This document shows positions 1 to 7,560 of a stretch of 60,216 bases of DNA, piece by piece (within the stretch, counting starts at the first letter, position 1; each line of letters opens with the position of its first letter). The notes beneath the pieces were generated by a model, which made no database searches, was not told the DNA's origin, and saw nothing but the letters and a program-made list of their open reading frames with translations. Both the position numbers and the translations under genes were made by a program. Source of the stretch: UBA1764 sp045616685 (GTDB taxonomy: Bacteria > Bacillota > Clostridia > Peptostreptococcales > Anaerovoracaceae); the NCBI GenBank assembly GCA_045616685.1, contig JAZLHF010000017.1:1-60216 (forward strand), given 5' to 3'.

Positions 1-60
1 AACTTGTGGAAAACTGATGTTTCAAGCCTTCGTTTGGGGGTATTCCTGTGGAAAACTTTT
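1..60. promoter_or_regulatory. DnaA-box-like sites upstream of dnaA
   Basis: Two copies of TGTGGAAAA, at 5-13 and 47-55, are the complement of TTTTCCACA, one base from the DnaA box TTATNCACA. Both face the same way and lie just before dnaA. They fit the upstream half of a bipartite firmicute oriC or autoregulation of dnaA. The window begins here, so more boxes may lie to the left. Confidence 0.65.
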
Positions 61-100
61 TCTGCTATAATTGCCAAGACACTATTTTTTAGGAGTAAAC

Positions 101-1411
101 ATGACAAATTCAAAACTGAAGTTAAAATGGAAAACAGTCCTTGATACTTGCCCTACTGACAAAGTTAGTGCTGTTAAGTTGGATCAATGGTATAGACCTC
201 TTTCCCCAACATCTATTGATGAGGAGAAAGGGATTATTTACTGTGTTGCAACAGAAACTAACCCTATGCTTAAAAACATGGTTAATATTAACTTTTCCAT
301 TGTAAGGGATACTATTGTACAAGTTTTTGGCAAGGACTATAAAATTGAGCTTGTTGAAGAAGAAGAGCCACTCGAAGATATTCCTGATTTTACTTATAAA
401 CACTATACATTTGATAGCTTCGTTTCTGGGCCTAATAATAGACTCGCGTTGGCTGCAAGCCTTGCAATTGCTGAACGTTTTACTCCGGAGTATAACCCTC
501 TATTTATATATGGAGGATCCGGCTTGGGCAAGACTCATCTTCTTGCTGCAATCGCCCACTTTGTAAAAGAAAACAATCCTGATAAGAAAGTTCTATATAT
601 TACTACAGAAGCTTTCACCAATGAGCTGGTTAAAGCTATTAGAGAAAATTCTACAACAGAATTTCACGATAAATATAGAAAGGTTGATATTCTTTTGCTC
701 GACGATATCCAGTTCATCGCTGGTAAAGAAGCAACAGAAGAGGAAGTTTTCAATACTTTCAACGCCCTTTATTCTTCAAACAAACAGGTTGTTTTAAGTT
801 CTGATAAACCTCCAAAAGACTTAAAAACACTGCCTGATAGACTGGTTACAAGGTTTAGCCAAGGCATGATTGCTGATATTCAGCCCCCTGATTATGAAAC
901 CAGAGTTGCTATTCTTCAGCAAAAAATCGTTGAAAAAGGCCTTCCTATCGACCAGGGAATCGCCGAAGTCATTGATCTTATCGCTCAAAATATCACTGAT
1001 AACATCCGTGAACTTGAGGGTGCCCTTACCAGAGTTATTGGACTTGCAAGCCTTACAGGCGAAATTATTAATAAAGAATACGCTAAAAACATATTAAAAG
1101 ATGTATTTAATTTAAAAGAAAAAGAAGTTACTCCGGAAAATATTAAAAAATCTGTTGCAGAATTCTATGGAGTAAAAATTATAGACCTTGAAAGCTCAAA
1201 ACGTTCAAGGGTTTTCGTAGGCCCTCGGCAGGTTGCAATGTATCTTATTAGAAAACATACTCCTTTATCTTTACCACAGATTGGTATGGAATTTGGTGGT
1301 AGAGATCATACAACAGTTATGCACAGCTGTGAAAAAATTGAAGAAGAAATTAAAACTAATGCTTCTTTACTTGAAAAAATTAACATTATTGAAAGTCAAT
1401 TCAATAAATAA
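101..1411 (+). CDS. dnaA: Chromosomal replication initiator protein DnaA
   Basis: DnaA is the AAA+ initiator that binds DnaA boxes, melts the origin and helps load the replicative helicase. The ATG at 101 is preferred over an in-frame TTG at 71 because AGGAG at 91-95 sits 5 nt before it, giving 436 residues, a normal length. Visible parts are an N-terminal helicase-interacting domain, a Walker A motif GGSGLGKTH, a Walker B motif LLLLDDIQF, sensor regions, and a C-terminal domain with the DnaA signature GGRDHTTVMHS. DnaA-box-like sites flank the gene on both sides, as expected for a firmicute origin. Its codon use is richer in CTT and GCC than that of dnaN downstream. Confidence 0.98.
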   Translation: MTNSKLKLKWKTVLDTCPTDKVSAVKLDQWYRPLSPTSIDEEKGIIYCVATETNPMLKNMVNINFSIVRDTIVQVFGKDYKIELVEEEEPLEDIPDFTYKHYTFDSFVSGPNNRLALAASLAIAERFTPEYNPLFIYGGSGLGKTHLLAAIAHFVKENNPDKKVLYITTEAFTNELVKAIRENSTTEFHDKYRKVDILLLDDIQFIAGKEATEEEVFNTFNALYSSNKQVVLSSDKPPKDLKTLPDRLVTRFSQGMIADIQPPDYETRVAILQQKIVEKGLPIDQGIAEVIDLIAQNITDNIRELEGALTRVIGLASLTGEIINKEYAKNILKDVFNLKEKEVTPENIKKSVAEFYGVKIIDLESSKRSRVFVGPRQVAMYLIRKHTPLSLPQIGMEFGGRDHTTVMHSCEKIEEEIKTNASLLEKINIIESQFNK

Positions 1412-1565
1412 AATAAACACCTGTGGAAAACTTGTATATAATTATTAACATCTTTATCCACATTATAAAATGTTTATTTTTCAATAAAAATAGGACTTAT
1501 AAGATTATTAACAAGCCCTACTACTAATAATACTAACCTATTTAAATTAATATTAAGGAGTCATT
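1412..1565. other. oriC: DnaA boxes, trio-like unwinding element, AT-rich spacer
   Basis: This dnaA-dnaN intergenic region holds a perfect DnaA box TTATCCACA at 1454-1462, an inverted near-box (TGTGGAAAA, 1422-1430) and two TTATTAACA near-boxes at 1442-1450 and 1505-1513. The last is followed by AAGCC and then CTACTACTA at 1518-1526. Box, short GC step and repeated trinucleotide is the layout described for the DnaA-trio unwinding element of Bacillus. The rest is very AT-rich. AAGGAG at 1555-1560 is the dnaN ribosome binding site. Functional assignment is inferred from motif and position. Confidence 0.8.
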
Positions 1566-2669
1566 ATGAAATTTGCATGTACTCAATTATCTTTAACTAA
1601 AGCTCTATCAACTGTAGATAAAGCAGTAAGTACAAGAACTACTATTCCTGTTTTAAAAGGAATACTTTTAAATGTTAAAGATAACAGATTATATTTAACA
1701 GCATCAGATTTAGATTTATCTATTGAAACTTCTATTGAAGTTCAAGCAGATTCTGAAGGATCTGTTGTAGTAAATGCTAAATTATTTGAAGATATTATCA
1801 GAAAATTACCAAGTGCAATTGTAAAAATTGAAGAAAAAGCAGGTAAAGTTTTAATTTCATGTTTAGGCTCTGAATTTAATATTGTTACTATGTCTGCTGA
1901 AGAATTTCCAAGCATAGGAATGGTAAATGAATTAAATAAAGTTAGTGTTAATAAAGAAATATTAAAAGAATTAATTAAGAGAACATCATTTGCAGCAAGT
2001 ATTGATGAAAAAAAAGGTACTTTAACTGGTTGTCTAATGAAATTTGAAAAATCAGAATTAGAAGTAGCTGCATTAGATGGATTTAGAATGGCAATTTCTA
2101 AAGAATCAATTAGTGATAATTCTTCAAGAACAGTTATTATTCCTTCAAGAATTTTAATTGAAGTAAATAAAATTTTATCTGAAAGTAATTCTAACGAAAT
2201 TTCACTTATTTTAGATGAAAAGAAAGCTGAAATATTAAGTGATGAAACAAGAATTGTAATTAGATTATTAGAAGGCGAATTTATTAAATATAAAGATATT
2301 ATTCCAAAAGAATATAAAACAAGAGTTATTATTTCTGCTAAAGAAATGAAAAATGCAATTGAAAGAGCATCATTACTTGCAAAAGAAGGAAAGAATAATT
2401 TAATTAAATTAGAAATAGCTGATGGAAATATTGAAATTACTTCAAAATCAGAAGAAGGAAATGTAAAAGAAAATGTTTCAGCTGAACTTGAAGGTGAAAA
2501 TATTACTATTGGATTTAATTCTAAATATTTAATAGACGTATTAAAAGTAGTACCAGATGATGAAGTAGCTATCGAAATGGGTAGTGCTGTAAGTGCTTGT
2601 ATTATAAAGCCTGTAAATGGTGATAATTATTTATATTTAGTTCTTCCGGTAAGAATTAGTGCAAATTAA
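1566..2669 (+). CDS. dnaN: DNA polymerase III sliding clamp (beta subunit)
   Basis: The beta clamp is a ring-shaped dimer that encircles DNA and tethers polymerase III. The 367 residues match the usual length for three clamp folds, and typical landmarks are visible: an opening of the form MKFACTQLSL, RTTIPVLKGI near residue 25, the region TLTGCLMKFE near 155, and a C-terminus ending in LVLPVRISAN, close to the canonical LPMR tail. A strong AAGGAG lies 6 nt before the ATG. The gene overlaps recF by 11 nt, implying translational coupling. Composition is strikingly AT-rich, with TTA for almost every leucine, unlike dnaA. Confidence 0.97.
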   Translation: MKFACTQLSLTKALSTVDKAVSTRTTIPVLKGILLNVKDNRLYLTASDLDLSIETSIEVQADSEGSVVVNAKLFEDIIRKLPSAIVKIEEKAGKVLISCLGSEFNIVTMSAEEFPSIGMVNELNKVSVNKEILKELIKRTSFAASIDEKKGTLTGCLMKFEKSELEVAALDGFRMAISKESISDNSSRTVIIPSRILIEVNKILSESNSNEISLILDEKKAEILSDETRIVIRLLEGEFIKYKDIIPKEYKTRVIISAKEMKNAIERASLLAKEGKNNLIKLEIADGNIEITSKSEEGNVKENVSAELEGENITIGFNSKYLIDVLKVVPDDEVAIEMGSAVSACIIKPVNGDNYLYLVLPVRISAN

Positions 2670-3732
2670 AAATATAGAACTAACTAATTTTAGAAATTAT
2701 AAAAGTTTAAAATTAGAGTTTGATAAAAATTTAAATATATTTTTAGGACATAATGCTCAAGGAAAAACAAATTTATTAGAAAGTATTTTTGTTTTAGGAA
2801 TGGGTAAGTCTTTTCGTACAAATTCTGATAAAGAAATGATTTGTTTTAATAGTGATTTTGCAAAAGTAAAAGCAAACATTATTGAAGATAATAATGAAGA
2901 TGAAGTTGAAATTATTTATCAGAATGAAGGAAAGATAATTAAATTAGATGGAATAAAACTTCAAAGAACTATAGATTTATTAGAAACAGTTTATATAGTT
3001 GCTTTTAGTCCAGAAGATTTAAAAATTGTTAAAGAAGGGCCAGATAATAGACGTAAGTTTTTAGACAGAGAGTTATGTCAAATTAAACCAGTTTATTATT
3101 CAGACCTTGGTAATTATAAAAAAGTATTAAAAGAAAGAAATTCTTTATTAAGAACAGAAAATTCTGATAAAGATTTATATTCAGTTTTTAATGAATCTTT
3201 AGCTGAATACGGTATAAGAATTGTTAAAGAAAGAAAAACTTTTATAGAAAGACTTCAAGAATTATCTGAAAAAATTGAAAATGATATTACTTCTGGAACA
3301 GAAAAATTAGTTTTATCATATGAAACTAAAATTACTGATAAAGAAGAATTTATTAATATGTTAGAAGATAATTTTGAAAAAGATTTATATAAAGGTTATA
3401 CAAGCTTTGGTCCTCATAAGGATGATATTAAAATTTCAGTAAATGGTATTGATATTAGAACTTATGGATCACAGGGTCAGCAAAGGACTGCGGCATTAGC
3501 GATGAAATTAGCTGAAATTGGTCTAATAAAGCAAGAAACAGGAAAAGATGCTGTACTTTTACTTGATGATGTTCTTTCAGAACTTGATAAAGATAGACAA
3601 CGTTACCTTATTGATTCAATGAAAGGAATTCAGGTATTTATTACTGCAACGGAAATTGACGATAATGTAAAGGCTTTGCTCCCTCAGGGTGCAAGCTTTA
3701 ATGTTGACAACGGAACAGTTAAAAATATATAA
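2659..3732 (+). CDS. recF: DNA replication and repair protein RecF
   Basis: RecF is an SMC-like ABC ATPase that helps load RecA on gapped DNA. Seen here are Walker A GHNAQGKTN near residue 32, an ABC-signature-like YGSQGQQRT near 272, and Walker B LLLDDVLSELD near 300. The start is a GTG at 2659, inside the last codons of dnaN. Length (357) is normal. The S4-domain gene that often sits between dnaN and recF in firmicutes is absent, and recF is followed by rpmH instead of gyrB. The first two-thirds share dnaN's extreme AT bias; after about 3450 codon use returns toward the local norm. Confidence 0.96.
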   Translation: MQIKNIELTNFRNYKSLKLEFDKNLNIFLGHNAQGKTNLLESIFVLGMGKSFRTNSDKEMICFNSDFAKVKANIIEDNNEDEVEIIYQNEGKIIKLDGIKLQRTIDLLETVYIVAFSPEDLKIVKEGPDNRRKFLDRELCQIKPVYYSDLGNYKKVLKERNSLLRTENSDKDLYSVFNESLAEYGIRIVKERKTFIERLQELSEKIENDITSGTEKLVLSYETKITDKEEFINMLEDNFEKDLYKGYTSFGPHKDDIKISVNGIDIRTYGSQGQQRTAALAMKLAEIGLIKQETGKDAVLLLDDVLSELDKDRQRYLIDSMKGIQVFITATEIDDNVKALLPQGASFNVDNGTVKNI

Positions 3733-3772
3733 TTTTTAGGTTATAAAAGAATTTTGAAAGGAGGATATTAAT

Positions 3773-3916
3773 ATGGCACAGAAAAAAATGACATATCAAC
3801 CAAAAAAGGGCCAGAGAGTTAAAGAACACGGTTTCCGTAAGAGAATGGCTACTAAGAATGGTCGTAATGTTCTTAAGAGAAGAAGACTTAGAGGCAGAAA
3901 GAAGCTCACAGTTTAA
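3773..3916 (+). CDS. rpmH: 50S ribosomal protein L34
   Basis: L34 is a very small basic protein of the large ribosomal subunit. The 47-residue product contains the hallmark run HGFRKRMATKNGRNVLKRR and a C-terminal RLRGRKKLTV. It starts at an ATG preceded by AAAGGAGG at 3757-3764. The usual length is about 44 residues; the extra residues are at the N-terminus (MAQKKMTYQP). Its stop codon overlaps the rnpA start by one base, the classic rpmH-rnpA arrangement. Confidence 0.96.
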   Translation: MAQKKMTYQPKKGQRVKEHGFRKRMATKNGRNVLKRRRLRGRKKLTV

Positions 3917-4251
3917 TGAAAAAACCCGATATTTTAAGAAACAAACAGGATTTTAATAGACTGTATAATAAGGGAAATTCATCGGGAAGCAAGTATGTTG
4001 TGCTTCTTTCTATTAAGAATGGGCTGACATACAACAGAAAGGCCTTTTTGGCCAGCAAAAAAGTTGGAAACAGCGTACACCGCCACAGAGCAGTACGACT
4101 TATGAGAGAATCTTATAGATTATTAGAATCTCAGTTTCCACAAGGCTATGATTTATTATTCATAGCAAGAAATACAATTAATGATACGAAATGTGCGGAT
4201 GTGAAAAAATCTATTGAAGCCGCATCTAAGAGACTCGGTCTTTTGAATTGA
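3916..4251 (+). CDS. rnpA: Ribonuclease P protein component
   Basis: RnpA is the protein cofactor of RNase P, which trims the 5' leaders of tRNA precursors. The 111-residue protein has the family's basic RNR-type region in a slightly altered form (KVGNSVHRHRAVRLMRESYR, residues about 55-74) and the following RxxF/L helix. Start and stop are tightly coupled to rpmH (one-base overlap) and yidD (one-base gap), so the three are almost certainly one transcript. Confidence 0.95.
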   Translation: MKKPDILRNKQDFNRLYNKGNSSGSKYVVLLSIKNGLTYNRKAFLASKKVGNSVHRHRAVRLMRESYRLLESQFPQGYDLLFIARNTINDTKCADVKKSIEAASKRLGLLN

Positions 4252-4252
4252 T

Positions 4253-4462
4253 ATGAAGACTTTATTAATTATAATAATTAATTTTTATAGGCGTTACATA
4301 TCGCCAAGGTTTCCAAGTTGCTGTCGTTATACTCCGACATGCTCTCAATATGCCTTGGAAGCAATAGAAAAATACGGAGCTCTTAAGGGGGGATGGCTTG
4401 CCTTTAAGCGAATCCTAAGATGTCACCCTGGTCGTCCAGGTGGATATGACCCTGTACCTTAA
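4253..4462 (+). CDS. yidD: Membrane protein insertion efficiency factor YidD
   Basis: YidD is a small membrane-associated protein thought to help YidC insert membrane proteins. The 69 residues show the diagnostic pattern YRRYISPRFPSCCRYTPTCS followed by YALEAIEKYG and GGWLAFKRILRCHPGRPGGYDPVP. It lies between rnpA and yidC, the position it holds in most bacteria. No separate promoter is visible. Confidence 0.96.
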   Translation: MKTLLIIIINFYRRYISPRFPSCCRYTPTCSQYALEAIEKYGALKGGWLAFKRILRCHPGRPGGYDPVP

Positions 4463-4473
4463 ATTGAAAAGTG

Positions 4474-4487
4474 AGCCCTTTCGGGCT
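4474..4487 (+). terminator. Small hairpin before yidC
   Basis: AGCCC (4474-4478), loop TTTC and GGGCT (4483-4487) form a compact 5-bp hairpin followed by TTTGG, directly before the GGAGG of yidC. The T-run is too short for a strong terminator, so attenuation, RNA processing or a minor effect on yidC translation are all possible. Confidence 0.35.
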
Positions 4488-4504
4488 TTGGAGGAAAAAA
4501 CTAG

Positions 4505-5227
4505 ATGAAATATCTGGCTATCGGAATCGGTTACTTAATGAGATTAATTTATAATGTCATTGGTAACTACGGCATAACCATCATCATACTTACTATCATT
4601 GTTAGAGCTTGCTTGATTCCTCTTTATGCTAAACAGCAGAAGTCTATGGCTAAAATGAACGAAGTTCAGCCAAAGATTAATGAGATTCAGCAGCGTTATG
4701 CTAATGATAGAGAAAAGATGAATGAAAAGATGCAAGAAGTGTACAACGAAGCAGGCTACAGTCCATTATCAGGCTGCTTGCCAATGGCTATTCAGTTTCC
4801 TATCATCATGGGTCTTTATGCTCTTCTTAGAAGTCCTTTGGACTATATGACAGGAGCAGGGGCTCAGGAAATGGTAATGGCAGTACACGAAGGTTTTCTT
4901 TGGGTTAAGGACCTTTGTCAGACAGACCCATGGATTTTACCAGTTCTTGCAGGCCTAACAACATTCTTTAGCTTTACAACACAGCAAAGTGGGCAAGATA
5001 ATAATCCAACTGCCGGCGCAACGAAGGCAATGAAATATTTCTTCCCAGTAATGATCTTCCTTATGGGTAGAACATTCCCAGCTGGTCTTGCACTTTATTG
5101 GACAGTAGGTAACTTAGTTACTTGGGTTCAAGGAAAGATTTTAAACAAGAACACAGCAAAAGAAAAGCTTAAGAAAGAAGTTAAAGAAGAAGTAATTAAG
5201 AACAGAAAAGAAGCAAGAGGAAAATAA
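4505..5227 (+). CDS. yidC: Membrane protein insertase YidC/OxaA/SpoIIIJ family
   Basis: YidC inserts and folds inner-membrane proteins, alone or with SecYEG. The 240-residue product is the short Gram-positive type without the large periplasmic domain. Seen are a first hydrophobic segment, the conserved arginine in IIVRACLIPLY (about residue 35), a charged cytoplasmic hairpin KMNEVQPKINEIQQRY, the SGCLPMAIQFPIIMGLY segment, two further transmembrane segments and a basic Lys-rich tail. It lacks an obvious lipobox at its N-terminus, unlike SpoIIIJ. GGAGG precedes the ATG, and its stop overlaps the khpB start by one base. Confidence 0.94.
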   Translation: MKYLAIGIGYLMRLIYNVIGNYGITIIILTIIVRACLIPLYAKQQKSMAKMNEVQPKINEIQQRYANDREKMNEKMQEVYNEAGYSPLSGCLPMAIQFPIIMGLYALLRSPLDYMTGAGAQEMVMAVHEGFLWVKDLCQTDPWILPVLAGLTTFFSFTTQQSGQDNNPTAGATKAMKYFFPVMIFLMGRTFPAGLALYWTVGNLVTWVQGKILNKNTAKEKLKKEVKEEVIKNRKEARGK

Positions 5228-6006
5228 TGAAATATTCTGAGAAATGGGGAGACAGCATTGACGCCGCAGTCAGTCTTGCTCTTCAAGATCTTGGGCTTAC
5301 AGAGGATCAAGTTACGATTACTGTTCTCGAAGAACCTTCCAAAGGCTTCTTTGGTCTGGGGTCTAAACTTGCAAAAGTTAGAGTAGAAGAAAAGGCTCCG
5401 GCAAAACCTATTAAGGGCGAAGAGCCAAAGAAAGAGATTAAAGAAGCTAAGGCAGAAAAGCCTAAGAAAGAAAAGAAAGTTAAAGAGCACGAACAACCAA
5501 AGGTTGAACAGTCTGAAGCACTAATGCTTAGCGCAAGACCTGAAGGCCTCGTAGAAGCTCCAAACCATCCAGCTGATGTTTTCCTTAAAGACTTAATTAA
5601 GGAAATGAAGCTTGATGTAATCATCAAGACTTTTACAGGAGATAAGCTTGTTTATATTGATGTAGATGGCCCTGATAGCGGAACTATCATTGGCAAGCGC
5701 GGCGTAACCTTAGACGCAATCCAGTATTTAACCAGTTTAGTGGTGAATAAGAACGAAAATGACTATATCAGAGTCGTAATCAACGCCGAAGGATACCGTG
5801 AAAAGAGGGAAAAAACCCTTGAAAAGCTCGCTAATAGATTAGCAGATAAGGCTGTCAAGACTGGCAAGAGCGTTAGACTCGAGCCAATGAACCCTTATGA
5901 ACGTAAGGTCATTCATACAGCACTTCAGCAAAAACCTGAAGTAACTACAAGAAGCGAAGGTGAGGAACCTTATAGAAAGGTTGTCATCGAACCGAAAAGA
6001 AAATAG
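5227..6006 (+). CDS. khpB: RNA-binding protein KhpB (Jag/EloR)
   Basis: KhpB/Jag is a cytoplasmic RNA-binding protein linked to cell elongation and sporulation control. Domains in order: a Jag-N domain (residues about 1-50, with the motif KGFFGLGSKLAKV), a long Lys/Glu/Pro-rich linker (about 55-105), a KH domain with IIGKRGVTLDAIQYLTSLVVN-like core (written here in part; residues about 150-175), and a C-terminal R3H domain with the MNPYERKVIHTAL helix. Coupled to yidC by overlapping start and stop, as in most firmicutes. A terminator follows. Confidence 0.93.
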   Translation: MKYSEKWGDSIDAAVSLALQDLGLTEDQVTITVLEEPSKGFFGLGSKLAKVRVEEKAPAKPIKGEEPKKEIKEAKAEKPKKEKKVKEHEQPKVEQSEALMLSARPEGLVEAPNHPADVFLKDLIKEMKLDVIIKTFTGDKLVYIDVDGPDSGTIIGKRGVTLDAIQYLTSLVVNKNENDYIRVVINAEGYREKREKTLEKLANRLADKAVKTGKSVRLEPMNPYERKVIHTALQQKPEVTTRSEGEEPYRKVVIEPKRK

Positions 6007-6025
6007 CACCCTCAAGGTGAAAGGT

Positions 6026-6072
6026 TGGGGAGGCGCAAGTATTCTTGCGCTATCCCCATTTTATTTTATTAC
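6026..6072 (+). terminator. Intrinsic terminator after khpB
   Basis: TGGGGA (6026-6031) pairs with TCCCCA (6053-6058), and GCGCAAG (6033-6039) pairs with CTTGCGC (6044-6050) around the loop TATT. The run TTTTATTTTATT follows. This should end the rpmH-khpB transcript. Confidence 0.8.
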
Positions 6073-6074
6073 TG

Positions 6075-6192
6075 GGGGCTAACTTAATTTAATGTTAGGT
6101 CTGCGTAGGGGTGACGCGAAGAGAGGCTCATGGCTAGGGGCGTTGGGTCCGCAGCCCACGAGGACGCGCTGAACGGCAAGACCCCTAGCAAA
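6075..6192 (+). ncRNA. Candidate structured leader RNA before mnmE
   Basis: This stretch is markedly GC-rich against its AT-rich surroundings and has no supported gene. It contains several nested complementarities: CTAAC (6079-6083) with GTTAG, an 8-bp stem GCTAGGGG (6133-6140) with CCCCTAGC (6182-6189), and inside it TGGG/CCCA around TCCGCAG. The last stem ends 16 nt before the mnmE ATG. It does not match the T-box, SAM, GEMM or SRP consensus as I know them. It could be a leader element or a second, complex terminator. Strand and function are uncertain. Confidence 0.4.
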
Positions 6193-6205
6193 CAAATGAA
6201 AAATT

Positions 6206-7552
6206 ATGGAAAATACAATTTGCGCAATTTCATCAGCACTCGGCGAAGCAGGTATCGGTGTCATTAGACTCTCTGGGCCTGATTCACTTTCTATTGCAAA
6301 AAAACTTTCAAGACGAAGTGAATTTGTTGATAGAAAAATGCACTATGCAAAAATTTTCGAAAACGAAAATTCAAAAATACAAATTGACGAAGCATTAATT
6401 TGTTACATGAAAGCTCCACACACATATACCGGAGAGGATGTTGTCGAAATTCAATGCCATGGTTCAAGTGCATCGCTTAAGAAAATTTTATCTTGCTGTT
6501 TGGATAGCGGTGCTATTATGGCAGAGCCAGGAGAGTTTACTAAGAGAGCATTTTTAAATGGACGTTTAGATCTTTCACAAGCAGAAGCTGTTATTGATTT
6601 AATCAAAGCTAAAACAACCAGATCACTTGGTGCGGCAAATAAACAACTTGCCGGAGAACTCTCAAAACAAGTTGATAGGATTAGAAATGAAATTAAAGAG
6701 CTTCTTATCAATCTGACAGTCAATATGGACTATCCAGATGAAGATATTGAAGAGATTACATATAAAAATATCGAAAATAGTTTATCGCAAATAAACGATG
6801 AATTATTAGAATTACTTAAACAGGGAAACGAGGGAAAAATTCTTCGCGAAGGCCTTGGAATTGCCATTATTGGCAAACCAAATGTCGGAAAATCGTCTCT
6901 TATGAACATTTTTATGGGTGAAGAACGAAGTATTGTTACATCAATTGCGGGAACAACTCGTGACACAATTGAAGAGACTGCACAAATTCGTGGCATACCT
7001 GTTCGTCTAACAGATACTGCAGGTATTCATGAATCAAATGACATAGTAGAAAAAATTGGAATCGAAAAAAGTAAAGAGGCTTTTGAAAAAGCAGATTTAG
7101 TTTTACTCGTTTTAGATGGTTCAGAAAAACTTTCTGCAGAAGATAAAGAATTAATTAAAGCAGCAAAAAATACTGACACAATTATTTTAATTAATAAAAC
7201 AGATCTCGATAAAAAAATTAAGGTCGATACAGATTTAAAAATTATCGAGACAAGTTTTAAAACAGGAAAAGGGCTTGAAGAACTTAAAGATGAAATTGAA
7301 AAATTTATTTCAGGTTCTGTTGCAGAAAAAAGAGAAGACCCTTCCCTCTCTAATATCAGACATATAAATCTTGTGAAGAAGGCTCAAGAAGAAATTTTGC
7401 AAGGTTTAAATATAACAAAAGAAAAAGAGCCAATTGATTTTATCGAGATTAACGCCAACGCTGCCTTCCAATATCTCGGCGAGATTACTGGGGATACAGC
7501 AAGCGGCGAAATTATAGATGAAATCTTTAGTAGATTCTGCCTTGGTAAATAG
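6206..7552 (+). CDS. mnmE: tRNA uridine-34 modification GTPase MnmE
   Basis: MnmE and MnmG together add the carboxymethylaminomethyl group to wobble uridine of certain tRNAs. The protein has an N-terminal folate-binding domain (AISSALGEAGIGVIRLSG), then a G domain at residues about 215-370 with GKPNVGKSS (P-loop), TDTAGIH (G3) and NKTD (G4), and the essential C-terminal tetrapeptide-like ending FCLGK in place of the common C(I/L/V)GK. Length (448) is normal. There is no clear Shine-Dalgarno before the ATG at 6206, unusual here, and the structured region just upstream may matter. A nearby ATG at 6196 is out of frame. Confidence 0.96.
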   Translation: MENTICAISSALGEAGIGVIRLSGPDSLSIAKKLSRRSEFVDRKMHYAKIFENENSKIQIDEALICYMKAPHTYTGEDVVEIQCHGSSASLKKILSCCLDSGAIMAEPGEFTKRAFLNGRLDLSQAEAVIDLIKAKTTRSLGAANKQLAGELSKQVDRIRNEIKELLINLTVNMDYPDEDIEEITYKNIENSLSQINDELLELLKQGNEGKILREGLGIAIIGKPNVGKSSLMNIFMGEERSIVTSIAGTTRDTIEETAQIRGIPVRLTDTAGIHESNDIVEKIGIEKSKEAFEKADLVLLVLDGSEKLSAEDKELIKAAKNTDTIILINKTDLDKKIKVDTDLKIIETSFKTGKGLEELKDEIEKFISGSVAEKREDPSLSNIRHINLVKKAQEEILQGLNITKEKEPIDFIEINANAAFQYLGEITGDTASGEIIDEIFSRFCLGK

Positions 7553-7560
7553 GAGTTATC

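Noticed and set aside
122..403. Minus-strand ORF inside dnaA
   Set aside because: It lies wholly in a well-supported gene, has no recognisable protein features and no ribosome site. The same applies to the many other long shadow frames inside khpB, metN, dnaB, serS, thlA and glutamine synthetase.
6079..6264. Minus-strand ORF over the mnmE leader
   Set aside because: The encoded sequence is Arg/Pro-rich, as expected from reading GC-rich folded DNA in any frame, and it overlaps the mnmE start. It is better explained as a structured RNA region.
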